From assembly GCA_965224275.1 (NCBI GenBank), contig CBDCYR010000012.1:434001-498000 (forward strand): DNA of 64,000 nt. Direction: 5' to 3'. The notes under the pieces are model-generated. The model saw only the letters and a list, made by a program, of their open reading frames with translations. It had not been told where the DNA came from and did no database searches. Made by a program: the position numbers and the translations under genes. The DNA is from CAUZWH01 sp965224275 (GTDB lineage Bacteria > Pseudomonadota > Alphaproteobacteria > SHVV01). Numbering within the stretch: position 1 is the stretch's first letter; the number at the start of each line of letters is the position of its first letter. Shown one piece after another: positions 44,140 through 52,467 of the stretch.

Positions 44140-44496
44140 ATGAGTGATAAAGATCAACCGACGCCACCGTTCAACGGTCGGCACGGCCATGATCCTCTGG
44201 AAAGAAACGATGATCCGGATCCAAATCGTCCAGATGTGGCAATCCCTGTAGTTCCGGTGGCAGGGGGGCAGCCTTTGAGCGAGCTAGCGCTTCGGGTGAC
44301 AGCCCTACAGGGTCGCATCGAAAACCAGCAGACCTTGATATTGAAGGTTTGGTGGCAGGACTCGGCGGGGGCTCATCGTCCTGAGCCGGCCGAACTTGCC
44401 CTTTCGATTCCTGCGGCTGCGAAACTCGCTGATTTCCTTCAGCAAACTGTGGAGCCGCACCTTCGTTACTCTGTGGAAGATGAGAGGTGGACATAG
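44140..44496 (+). CDS. Hypothetical passenger protein
   Basis: 118 residues with a strong ribosome-binding site (GAAGGAGG, 8 bases before ATG). The N-terminal 45 residues are disordered and Pro/Asp-rich (DPLERNDDPDPNRPDVA). The C-terminal part has alternating strand and helix character: LALRVTALQGRIENQQTLIL, KVWWQDSAG, LSIPAAAKLADFLQQTVEPH. No family is recognised. It is divergent from the exported-protein operon and convergent with the transposase gene within the IS1595-type transposon. Confidence 0.6.
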   Translation: MSDKDQPTPPFNGRHGHDPLERNDDPDPNRPDVAIPVVPVAGGQPLSELALRVTALQGRIENQQTLILKVWWQDSAGAHRPEPAELALSIPAAAKLADFLQQTVEPHLRYSVEDERWT

Positions 44497-44593
44497 CTGT
44501 ACCTCGCAGTGTATATGAGAAAATCACTGCAAGGAATTCGCCGTCTCATACAGCTTGGCAGGCAGATTGAGACGGTATGCCAACGATCCAACC

Positions 44594-45559
44594 CTACTCG
44601 CTACGCGCACCTGACGCCAGCCCGTTGTTGGTGATCAGGTCGCGGTACATCAACCGCTTCCCTACCATTCCCGCAACAACGTCCTGCATTTGGCGGATTG
44701 TGTCGTCCTCACGGGCGTTGTGCTTGCCTGCAAACTGCTGCACATAGCGGTCCAGGTGCTTGGCGCTCATCTTGTGGTAGACGCCCTTGTGGGCGCGCTT
44801 CAAGGTAGCCCAGAAGCTTTCCATGCCGTTGGTATGGGCCATCTTCTTGACGTACTCACCGGTGCCGTGGCGCACTGATTCGTGCTTGAAGGGCATGCCC
44901 TTGTAGGCTGCCGCTTCGTCCGTGTAGACCGTGGCGTCGGGGGACGCATGATCGCCGACGAAGCCCTGAAGCGTCTTCGTGTTTGTCCCCTCCACCACCT
45001 CGGCGCGCACTTCGTTCGTGGCACGGTCCTTGGCGCCAATCACCACAGACTTGCCGACGCCGCCGCGACCGGCCCGCAGCTTCTTGTGGGCATGCTTGTT
45101 CTTCTCTTTGCCGCCCATGTAAGTCTCATCGACCTCTACGGGGCCAGCGAACAAAGCTTCCTGCTCCGCTTTCCAAGTCTCGCGGATGCGGTGAAGCATG
45201 AACCAAGCCGTCTTTTGCGTGACCTTGATCTCCCGATGCAACTTCATGGACGAGATGCCCTTTAAGCTGGTCATCTCCAAATAGATCGCATACACCCACT
45301 TGCGGAGCGGCACCTTGGAACGCTCGAACGCTGTGCCGATGCGAACCGAGAAATAACGACGGCAGGCCGGGCACCAATACGGCATATCGCTATGCGCTTC
45401 GATTGTCTCTAGGCTGCCACAACGCGGGCAATGGCGTCCGTCCGGCCAGACGTGCAACTCAAACCATGCGCTCGCTGCTTCCTCGCTGGGGAACATATCC
45501 GCCAGCTCTAAGGCGTTAATGCCCTCACGCTCTGATTTTCCCGGCCCGCTCTTTGTCAT
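44594..45559 (-). CDS. IS1595-family transposase (full length)
   Basis: 321 residues from ATG 45559 (CAAGGGGATTGCC upstream); the frame continues upstream through the inverted repeat, which is not coding. The N-terminal zinc ribbon is HCPRCGSLETIEAH ... YWCPACRRYF. The DDE domain has VEVDETYMGGKEKNKH (first Asp), ATVYTDEAAAYKG (second Asp) and HTNGMESFWATLKR (Asn/Glu region). It is the complete relative of the truncated transposase at 7.6 kb. It should mobilise the whole 2.66-kb transposon including the passenger genes. Confidence 0.92.
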   Translation of the reverse strand: MTKSGPGKSEREGINALELADMFPSEEAASAWFELHVWPDGRHCPRCGSLETIEAHSDMPYWCPACRRYFSVRIGTAFERSKVPLRKWVYAIYLEMTSLKGISSMKLHREIKVTQKTAWFMLHRIRETWKAEQEALFAGPVEVDETYMGGKEKNKHAHKKLRAGRGGVGKSVVIGAKDRATNEVRAEVVEGTNTKTLQGFVGDHASPDATVYTDEAAAYKGMPFKHESVRHGTGEYVKKMAHTNGMESFWATLKRAHKGVYHKMSAKHLDRYVQQFAGKHNAREDDTIRQMQDVVAGMVGKRLMYRDLITNNGLASGARSE

Positions 45560-45614
45560 GGCAATCCCCTTGCACAGCGTTATATATAGAATATAGGGAT
45601 TGCCGACTGCACAG

Positions 45615-46385
45615 TCAACTACATAATTCCCCAATATTGCACGCCGATTGGGGGTCCATTTTGGACGCCGATTGACAGTAGACTCCGAACCGGGTAAACG
45701 GCCTTCGGAGCCTGCTGAAGAAGACGGCATCTTCCGCTGCACGACCGTCTACCAGCTCTGCCAGCACACTTTCAGTTTCTGGCCGTAGCGGGCATTGACG
45801 TATTTTCCTGCCCTTTCCATGCAGGGTTACAAGAGCATGGCCACCATCGCGACGGCCGACCTGTAGATCGCCCACTCTCAGCTGTGTCGCCTCAGAGACA
45901 CGCGCTCCGGTCTTGTAGAGAAACAGCAGGAGAGCGTATTCATGCTGGCCCCGCAGCGTCTTGCGGTCGGGAACATTGAGCAGGGCGTTCATCTCGCCGT
46001 TGGCCAGCCAAGTGATTGGCTGCGGCGTCGCCTTCTTCGGGGGAATAGCCCGGATGTGACCGCACCATCCGATATGCGCTGGATCACGGCTGCCCACGAA
46101 GCGGGCAAACGCGCGGATAGCGGTCAGGCGCTGGTTCCGAGTCTGGATGGAGCAACCGCGATCATCCTCGACATGGGCGAGGAACTGCAGCACACGCTTG
46201 GTCGTGAGGTCGCGGACGGCCAACCGGTCCACCGGTTTCCTGACCTTGCTGCTGACGAATGGCAGCAACTGGGTGAACGTATCCCGGTAGCTCTTCTGGG
46301 TGTGGGGGGACAGATTACGCTCCGTGACGATGTGTTCGGAGAGATAGCGTTCGAGCCAAGGGCCGAGGGTTTGGATATCACTCAT
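45615..46385 (-). pseudogene. RIT recombinase 3 (RitC-like), C-terminus cut by IS21
   Basis: Third gene of the RIT trio, from ATG 46385 (overlapping the previous gene by 8 bases). The N-terminal SAM-like domain reads WLERYLSEHIVTERNLSPHT and the catalytic Arg is in YKTGARVSEATQLRVGD. After FFSRLRRPFTRFGVY (about residue 236) native sequence stops at 45678 and the IS21 end begins, so the HxxR, second His and nucleophile Tyr are all missing. Inactive. Confidence 0.8.
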
Positions 46386-47322
46386 CGGTTCCTCCCCGTG
46401 CATAGCGCTCGAAGCGAACCGAGGCCTGTTGCAGCAACTCCGGTGTCATCGACAGATAGACCTGGGTATAGGCCAACTCTGAGTGACCGAGATACGTGGA
46501 GAGCACGGGCAGCAGTCGTTGCACATCGGCACCCTGGCAGTACCAGGCCGTCAACCTATGTACGGCGAAGGTGTGTCTGAACGAATGCAGACGCGGGGTA
46601 CGCCCTGCGCTGTCTATGCCATGGATTCCGGTGACGCGACGCAGACGGCCAAACGCTTCCTGAACCGTGTTCATCGCCAACAGTGTTCCGTCGCGGTTGG
46701 CGAGAAAGCATGAACCCTTCCCCTCTGGAAAAGGACGACTCGCACGCAAAACCGCATATGTCTTCAGCGCCGCGGCGAGTTGTGGCCCGACTGGAACGAG
46801 ACGGCTCTTGTAGAACTTCGTGTTGCGCACGGTCAGTACAGTTGTCGATAGATCGACGTCCGGCAGCGTGAGGTGCCTCGCCTCGCTGAGCCGTAACCCG
46901 GCTCCGTACAGGAGAAGGAGCAGCGTGCGGAAGGTATCCGCATCCAACTGGAGCGCGCGGTTCTGGCTAACCTCGATGGCGCCGAACAGGCGGCGCAACT
47001 CGTCGTGGGAGAATACATATGGCGGTGCCGAGTCAGGCGGCTTCGGCTCGTTGTCCGGTAACGGCGAACGGCTCACGAAGCCCCTGCTGATCGCATAACG
47101 GTAGAAGCCTGCCAGAGCGCTGTACTTGTTCGCGCGGTGCCGAGTCAGCGGGCCTTTCCCTGCGAGAAAGGCGCAGACCTGTGTGTTGGTGACGGCGTCA
47201 CAGTCGACCTCCCCGTTAATGCCTTTGAGGAAGAGATGCAGGATGGCCGCACCGGTCTTGAACTTCGCACCATGGGCCTGCCGCCACTCGATGTATTGAT
47301 CAATTGCCTCTCGGAGTGTCAT
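46378..47322 (-). CDS. RIT recombinase 2 (RitB-like)
   Basis: 314 residues, apparently intact. The N-terminal DNA-binding domain reads QYIEWRQAHGAKFKTGAAIL. Catalytic residues: Arg in YGAGLRLSEARHL, HSFRHTFAVHRL (His/Arg), LGHSELAYTQVYLSM with His and nucleophile Tyr. Its ATG overlaps the stop of the first recombinase (ATGA at 47319) and its end overlaps the third gene, the hallmark of RIT elements, in which all three recombinases are thought to act together. With both partners broken it is unlikely to move the element. Confidence 0.88.
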   Translation of the reverse strand: MTLREAIDQYIEWRQAHGAKFKTGAAILHLFLKGINGEVDCDAVTNTQVCAFLAGKGPLTRHRANKYSALAGFYRYAISRGFVSRSPLPDNEPKPPDSAPPYVFSHDELRRLFGAIEVSQNRALQLDADTFRTLLLLLYGAGLRLSEARHLTLPDVDLSTTVLTVRNTKFYKSRLVPVGPQLAAALKTYAVLRASRPFPEGKGSCFLANRDGTLLAMNTVQEAFGRLRRVTGIHGIDSAGRTPRLHSFRHTFAVHRLTAWYCQGADVQRLLPVLSTYLGHSELAYTQVYLSMTPELLQQASVRFERYARGGTDE

Positions 47323-48572
47323 ACCAAGCCCTCCAGATCAAGGTTCGCGACTTCACGCAGAGCGTTGAGATCGACTTTGGCGTAAATCGCGGTGGAGGAC
47401 GGGTCTCGGTGCCCGAGAAAGTCTCCGATTACCTTCATTGACATGCCCTGGTCGAGAAGATGCTGGGCGGCGGCATGGCGCAACGCGTGCGGTCCCCGGC
47501 GTCCGGCTACAATGCCAAGGTCGTCCAGGCGCCTGCTGACCATCCGGCCTACAGTCTTCCGGCCAAGCGCCCGGATCGGGGCGACGAGCGTGAAGAAGAG
47601 AGCACGTTCGGGACGGGACGGACGGACCTCGAGAATGTATCGAAGAACGGCTTGCCCGACGCTTCGGGAAAGGGGGTAGAGATGCGTCCGGCCCGGCTTG
47701 GGACGACGGACGCGCAACAGCTCGTTTTCCCAATCCAGATCCTCCAGCCGCAAGCCGCAAACTTCTCCGACCCGTAGCCCGTAAGCGATAAGCAGCATGA
47801 GGATGGCACGGTCTCGCTTGTCGGCTGGCCGCTCACCCTCGGTGGTGGCCAACAGGCGCAGGACTTCCTCTCGGGTCCGTCCCGCCGGCACCGTCTCGTC
47901 CGGATAGAACCGTGGAGGTATGACCGCTACGGCGATGCCCGGCATGCACCAGCCGCGGTCTTCGGCAAAACGAAAGAGCGCACGAAGACGCTGCGCGTAG
48001 GCGTGCACTGTTCTCCGGCCGCACGTTCCCTTGGTAGCCTTCGCCGCAATGGCGCCGTCAATGTCGTTGATCGCGACCGAAGCCAGCGGAATATCGTTTG
48101 CGGCCAACCAGTCAAAGAACTGGTCGGCGGCATCGCAGTAGTCTCAAATCGTCCTTTCGGACAATCCGCGTTCACTGCGCAGCCACGCTTCGTAGGTGGC
48201 GATATCGGTACCATGGGGGTGCCGCACCGCCACCGCGGCCTCTTCCAGCCAGCCGTGAAATCGCAACCATCCAATGGCGTGACCGATAAACTTTGTTGTT
48301 ACCTTGGGCGATGCCGAGCGGTGACACCGGCGCCCTCCCGGTCGTGACCAGTCCGCGGTCGCGGCCTCGATCTGGGAAACACTTACTCTGTCGCCTTCTC
48401 TCAAATCCAGAAGGCGAACCAAGCTGAGCTGGTCGTTCGCGCGTTTCAGTAAGGTTGATCGTCTGGCGCCGGCTTCTTTGAGATGCCGGAGATACCGCAG
48501 CCGGTGTTCGGCAAGCGGTGCCTTTCGGTACATCTCGATTTTGTAGGGAAGAACGAAGAGATCTTCAAACAT
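47319..48572 (-). pseudogene. RIT recombinase 1 (RitA-like), in-frame TGA
   Basis: About 417 codons. Residues 1-142 (MFEDLFVLPYKIEMYRK to LRSERGLSERTI) end at a TGA (48144-48146), and the same frame continues DYCDAADQFFDWLAANDIPL through the catalytic domain: AYGLRVGEVCGL (Arg), HALRHAAAQHL (His/Arg), LGHRDPSSTAIYAKV (His, Tyr). A CGA-to-TGA change (Arg to stop) is the simplest reading. An internal ATG at 48107 could still start the C-terminal 262 residues. First gene of the trio. Confidence 0.8.
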
Positions 48573-48631
48573 GATCGTGTCTCCATGTTGGTGGATTCAC
48601 GATTTAACTACAGGATGCGTGCAAGAAATTA

Positions 48632-48716
48632 TGTTGCTTTCAGACTGCTTACCCTTCTACTGGATAGAGGTATCCGTGATCGCCGCAACATAACCGTCGC
48701 CGCAACATTATCGGTC
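48632..48716. repeat. Right terminal region of the RIT element
   Basis: Contains ATTATGTTGC at 48637-48646, GCCGCAACATAACC at 48682-48695 and GCCGCAACATTATC at 48699-48712: three copies of the same 6-7 base word in both orientations. Such imperfect palindromes are expected recombinase-binding sites. Confidence 0.5.
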
Positions 48717-48937
48717 ATGAACTGAGCCGCGTTCCGCGGCGGGGTGTCTTGCCCGCCGGGTGTTCGCAGTGATCTCCCTACACCAAGCTAGTTGAAGCGG
48801 ACCTTGCGGCTCGGCTTGCCGGCGCAAGTCCTGATCCGCGTTTCTCCCTCATTGATAAATGGTCGTCGACTGCCTCACCGGCGAGCGAGAGCATAGGCGT
48901 GTTTTCGTGACCGCTCAGACCCAGAGGGAGAAGACCC

Positions 48938-49795
48938 ATGACACAGCTGCGCCAACGCATGACCGACGACATGACCGTTCGCGGACTCGCCGAGAACACC
49001 AAGAAGTCGTACCTCAACTCGGTTGCCGGGCTCGCACGTCACTATCGTCGCAGACCCGACCGGATCTCCGCTCCGGAAGTCCAGGACTACCTCCTCCATT
49101 TGCACGAACAGAAGGGGTTGACCTGGCAGAGCTGCAACTGCGTTCGCCACGGCGTCCGCTTCCTGTACCGCATCACGCTCGGTTTGCCCGACCCGCACTT
49201 CTATCTGCCGGGTGCCAAGACGCCGTCCACCCTGCCCCGGATCCTCAACCGCGACGAGCTCGTGCGGCTGTTTACCGTGACCACCAACCGCAAGCATCGC
49301 GCCTTGCTGATGACGGCCTACGCCGCAGGGCTTCGGGCGAGCGAGCTGGGGCGGCTACAGCTCAGCGATATCGACTCCGAACGCATGTGTCTGCGCGTCG
49401 ATCAAGGCAAGGGCAATAAGGACCGCTACGTCCCCCTCTCGCCCCGGCTGCTCGATGAACTTCGCGAGTACTGGCGCCGGCATCGTCCCCGGCACTGGTT
49501 GTTCCCCAGTGATCTCCGCAGCCGGCCGATGATGACGCGCGCGGGACCTGCGCACATTTACAAGGCAGCCAAGGACAAGGCCAGGATCGACAAGCCCGGC
49601 GGGATCCACACGCTGCGGCATTGCTACGCCACCGGGCTCCTCGAGGCCGGGGTCGAGCTACACGTCATTCAGCGCCGGCTCGGGCACAGCTCCATCCGCT
49701 CAACCATGCGCTATCTGCATTTGGTCCACGACAAGACTTCCGCCACCCCGTCTCCCCTGGACCTCTTAGAGGCCAACCCGAAACTAGTTGAGTGA
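48938..49795 (+). pseudogene. Tyrosine recombinase of third IS91-type element, 3' end displaced by IS5
   Basis: 285 residues as it now reads. Catalytic residues: Arg in YAAGLRASELGRL, HTLRHCYATGLL (His/Arg), LGHSSIRSTMRYLHLV (His, nucleophile Tyr), all present. The last native codons are SPLDLL; the IS5-type element inserted at 49769 replaces the ending. Without the IS and one TTA copy the protein would end LLEFPRSGQS at 50719, overlapping the approach to the transposase gene. The catalytic part is whole, so the present protein may still be active. Confidence 0.82.
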
Positions 49796-50689
49796 TTTCA
49801 GTCGGTTGTGGCTTACTCGGTTGTGTCAAAGCAAACGAGGAGGCACAACATGTGGACCGAAATCACTCGCCCGAATTATGAGCGCCGTGGCGGGCGCTAC
49901 GCAAGCGACCTGACGGATCGAGAGTGGGCGTTGATCGCGCCGCTCATGCCGCCGCGCAAGAAGATCGGCCGGCCGAGGACGACGGACCTGCGCCATGTCA
50001 TGGATGCGGTCATGTACATGGCCTCGACGGGCTGCCAGTGGGCGATGTTGCCGAACGACTTCCCTCCGCCTTCCACGGTCCAGCGCTATTTCTACGACTG
50101 GCGCTCCAACGGCCTGCTGGAGAGCATCAACCATCACCTGGTCATGGCGGCCCGGGAGCTGGAAGGACGCGAGGCCGGCCCGAGCGCCGGGGTGATCGAC
50201 AGCCAGAGCGTGAAAACCACGGAAAGCGGTGGTGTTCGGGGCTATGACGCGGGCAAGAAGATCAAGGGCCGCAAGCGTCACATCGTCACCGATACACTCG
50301 GCCTGCTGGTCGGCCTGATCGTGCACGCAGCCGATATCCAGGACCGCGACGGCGCGCCCGAGGTCCTCAAATCGATCCGTCATCGCTTCCCCCGGCTGCG
50401 TCACCTCTTCGCCGACGCCGCCTACGCGGGACCGAAACTCGAGGGCGCCCTTGAGGTCATCGGCCGCTGGAAGCTCGAGATCATCAAGCGCTCAGACACC
50501 GCCCAGGGCTTCGAGCTCCTGCCCAGACGATGGGTCGTCGAGAGGACCTTCGCCTGGCTCAACCGATGCCGTCGACTGGCCAAGGATTGGGAGAAACAAT
50601 CGCCTCCGCACCATGGATTCTTGTCGCCAACATCCGACTCCTCGGCTCGCAAGGTACTGTTATCAAACATAGAGTTTCGAGTCGGACTC
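49769..50689 (+). mobile_element. IS5-family element copy 2 (921 bp), TSD TTA
   Basis: Same ends as copy 1 and the same TNA target rule: TTA at 49766-49768 and 50690-50692. It is 11 bases shorter than copy 1 because of small deletions near 50597-50650. Inserted in the third IS91-type element between recombinase and transposase. Confidence 0.9.
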
Positions 50690-50719
50690 TTAGAGTTCCC
50701 GCGGTCCGGCCAGTCCTGA
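49850..50719 (+). pseudogene. IS5-family transposase, C-terminus frameshifted
   Basis: Starts at ATG 49850 and is identical to copy 1 except for one substitution (EVIGRW for EDIGRW) until RRLAKDWEK. Small deletions then shift the frame: the normal SIASAQAWILVANIRLL ending is replaced by QSPPHHGFLSPTSDSSARKV and the frame runs out of the element to 50719. The DDE residues (VIDSQSVK, FADAAYAG, VVERTFAW) remain, so activity is uncertain but probably impaired. Confidence 0.85.
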
Positions 50720-50722
50720 CCG

Positions 50723-51943
50723 GTGGCTCATGTCAGTCACGCAGCGCCGGCCACCCGGCCGGCGCTGGAGGTCGCGGACATCCTGCGCGAGCGTGGCGAT
50801 GCTTATCGTGAGACGCATCGGCTCTCGGCCCAGCAACACAAGGTCGTGGACGCGCTGGTGAACTGTCGCACCGCCGCGCTCGGCGGGTTCAAGGCGCATT
50901 GCGACCACTGCGGGGCGGTGACGATCCAATACGCGTCGTGCAGGAACCGTCACTGCCCCAAGTGTCAGACCCTGTCGCAAACTCGATGGGTCGAGCGTCA
51001 GTGCGCCGATCTGTTCGACATCGACTACTGGCATGTGGTCTTCACCTTGCCCCACGACCTCAACCCCGTGGCTCAGGGCAATCCCGCGCTCATCTACAAG
51101 CTGCTCTTCAAGGCCGCATCCCAGACCCTGCTAGAGTTCGGCCGCAATCCCCGCTGGCTCGGCGGCGAGCTCGGCATCACCATGGTGCTGCACACCTGGG
51201 GCCAGAATCTGGGACAGCACATCCACGTCCACTGCATCGTCACCGGCGGAGCCTTGAGCCCGGACCAGCAAAGCTGGATCGCCCCCGCGCGCAAGGGATT
51301 CCTGTTCCCAACGGCCGCTCTCTCCAAGGTCTTCCGCGGGAAGTATCTCGACTTCCTCACCGACGCCCATCGCAAGGGCGAGCTGCGCATGCCCGGCCGC
51401 GATGGTCTCGACGGCAGCCGCGCCTTCGAATGTTTGAAGACCTCGCTTCGATCGAACAACTGGGTGGTCTATACCAAGGCCCCGTTCGCCGGCGCCGGCC
51501 AGGTGCTGGCCTATCTCGGGCGCTACACCCACAAGACCGCCATCGGCAACCACCGTCTCGTCGAGTTCGACGGGGAGCACGTCCGCTTCCGGTGGCGCGA
51601 CTACGCCGACGGCAACAAGGCCAAGGTGATGCGTCTCGACGCCGACGAGTTCATCCGCCGCTTCCTCCTGCATGTGCTGCCGCGCGGCTTCACCCGGCTG
51701 CGCCACTACGGATTGCTCGCCAATCGTTCCAGAACCGGCAAGCTCGCCCTGTGCCGAGCCATGCTTGGTCAGCCAGACCCGGAACCGCTCGAGCCGGAGA
51801 CGACGCAGGAGATGATGCTGCGTCTGACGGGAATCGACATCACCGTGTGCCGGCAGTGCAGGAAGGGAACGCTGCGGCAGATCCTCATTCTCGATCGGCG
51901 ACTTCAAACGTCGATGCGGGCAACGAAGACCGGACCTCCGTGA
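50723..51943 (+). CDS. IS91-family Y2 transposase, third element
   Basis: 406 residues from GTG 50723. The zinc-binding N-terminus reads CDHCGAVTIQYASCRNRHCP in part, followed by KCQTLSQTRWVERQ. The HUH motif is LGQHIHVHCIVTGGA, the two-tyrosine motif LAYLGRYTHKTAIGNHR. The C-terminal Zn ribbon is CRQCRKGTLRQI. Complete. It belongs to the same family as copies A/B but is clearly a different subgroup (about a third of residues shared in the aligned motifs). Confidence 0.92.
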   Translation: MAHVSHAAPATRPALEVADILRERGDAYRETHRLSAQQHKVVDALVNCRTAALGGFKAHCDHCGAVTIQYASCRNRHCPKCQTLSQTRWVERQCADLFDIDYWHVVFTLPHDLNPVAQGNPALIYKLLFKAASQTLLEFGRNPRWLGGELGITMVLHTWGQNLGQHIHVHCIVTGGALSPDQQSWIAPARKGFLFPTAALSKVFRGKYLDFLTDAHRKGELRMPGRDGLDGSRAFECLKTSLRSNNWVVYTKAPFAGAGQVLAYLGRYTHKTAIGNHRLVEFDGEHVRFRWRDYADGNKAKVMRLDADEFIRRFLLHVLPRGFTRLRHYGLLANRSRTGKLALCRAMLGQPDPEPLEPETTQEMMLRLTGIDITVCRQCRKGTLRQILILDRRLQTSMRATKTGPP

Positions 51944-52284
51944 CGATGCGCCAGAGCCGACCAAGACCCGATATCAACGCGCCGATCAACGCGCCACGGC
52001 CGCCCTTGTGCTGCTCTCATCCCGAGCGCCGGAGAAACATCGCCGGGTGCCGCTGCTCAGGCTCGGAAATCTCTTCCGAGCCCACTTTCGCAGTGGCCTC
52101 GCCTCAGCTGTGGGCAATCAACCCGACCGCTTTGATCTAATCGACACCCACCAAGCGGTTACTTTCCCCATAGCGCGGCACCGTCAGTGCCGCGCGGCTC
52201 AGCTCAATGATCTTATCGGTCCTGCTGCGCACGACCGATAAGAGCCTATTCAATATGTTGCATGCAACATATGACCGACTCGGC
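51944..52284. other. Hairpin-rich non-coding end of the third IS91-type element
   Basis: No gene. Holds the two terminal hairpins described for the element and the 20-bp palindrome at 52253-52272, then the left end of the IS256 element. Confidence 0.5.
52253..52272. repeat. 20-bp perfect palindrome
   Basis: ATATGTTGC joined to its complement GCAACATAT with central AT. The word ATGTTGC/GCAACAT is the same as in the RIT terminal region at 48632-48716, so this may be RIT-derived DNA displaced by the IS91-type insertion. Confidence 0.55.
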
Positions 52285-52321
52285 GGGTCGTGTCCCAGGA
52301 CGTGGTGTAGGAGTTGTTGGA

Positions 52322-52405
52322 GCCTCCGTTAGCTGTGGGTAGGCGGCTTGCCGTAGCGACCGCCGAGAGTCTGGCGTAGGCAAGCCGGCTATCCACAGCG
52401 GAGGC
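52322..52405. promoter_or_regulatory. Long imperfect hairpin in the IS256 leader
   Basis: GCCTCCG + TTAG + CTGTGGGTAGGCGGCTTGCC pairs with GGCAAGCCGGCTATCCACAG + CGGAGGC; 27-base arms with a 4-base bulge and two mismatches. It lies 63 bases before the transposase ATG and could limit read-through transcription or translation of the transposase. Confidence 0.45.
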
Positions 52406-52467
52406 CATCGCGGTTCCGGTTTAGGGTTGGGCTAGTGCAAACCAACCTGACCCGAAGGAGAACCACG

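Larger units (their letters stand above)
42967..45631 (-). mobile_element. IS1595-type transposon with passenger genes (2,665 bp)
   Basis: Perfect 23-bp inverted ends: GGGAATTATGTAGTTGACTG plus TGC at 42967-42989, complement at 45609-45631. They are flanked by the 8-bp direct (also palindromic) duplication CAATATTG at 42959-42966 and 45632-45639. Eight-base duplications are the rule for IS1595 elements. Besides the transposase it carries four small genes not needed for transposition. It is inserted inside the right end of the IS21 element. Confidence 0.88.
39076..45677 (+). mobile_element. IS21-family element, split by IS110 and by an IS1595-type transposon
   Basis: Outer ends match: left TGTTGATCGGCGT at 39076, right complement TGTCAATCGGCGT ending at 45677, followed on both sides by internal repeats of the ATTGACCCCC type (IstA sites). 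Removing 39134-40373 and 42967-45639 leaves an IS21 of about 2.7 kb with istA and istB. No target duplication: the left flank is the primase gene, the right flank a RIT recombinase gene, so a rearrangement followed insertion. Confidence 0.7.
45678..48722 (-). mobile_element. RIT element (recombinases in trio), truncated
   Basis: Three overlapping tyrosine recombinase genes in one direction define a RIT element. The left end is lost to the IS21 insertion. The right end (about 48630-48716) contains repeated ATGTTGC/GCAACAT motifs, as expected for RIT inverted ends. GAAC at 48719-48722 is the insertion point of the following IS91-type element. Confidence 0.75.
48723..52245 (+). mobile_element. 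IS91-type element with tyrosine recombinase, third copy (different type), interrupted by IS5
   Basis: Starts directly after GAAC (48719-48722) with a short GC hairpin (GCCGCG/CGCGGC), as at IS91 origins. The far end is placed after two hairpins: GCGCGGCAC/GTGCCGCGC at about 52177-52199 and CTTATCGGTC/GACCGATAAG at 52212-52242. Contains a tyrosine recombinase gene and a Y2 transposase gene only distantly related to copies A/B. An IS5 copy sits at the end of the recombinase gene. Confidence 0.7.

Noticed and set aside
48144..48146. TGA in the first RIT recombinase read as selenocysteine
   Set aside because: No reason for Sec in a tyrosine recombinase at this place and no SECIS-like hairpin noticed; CGA-to-TGA mutation is simpler.
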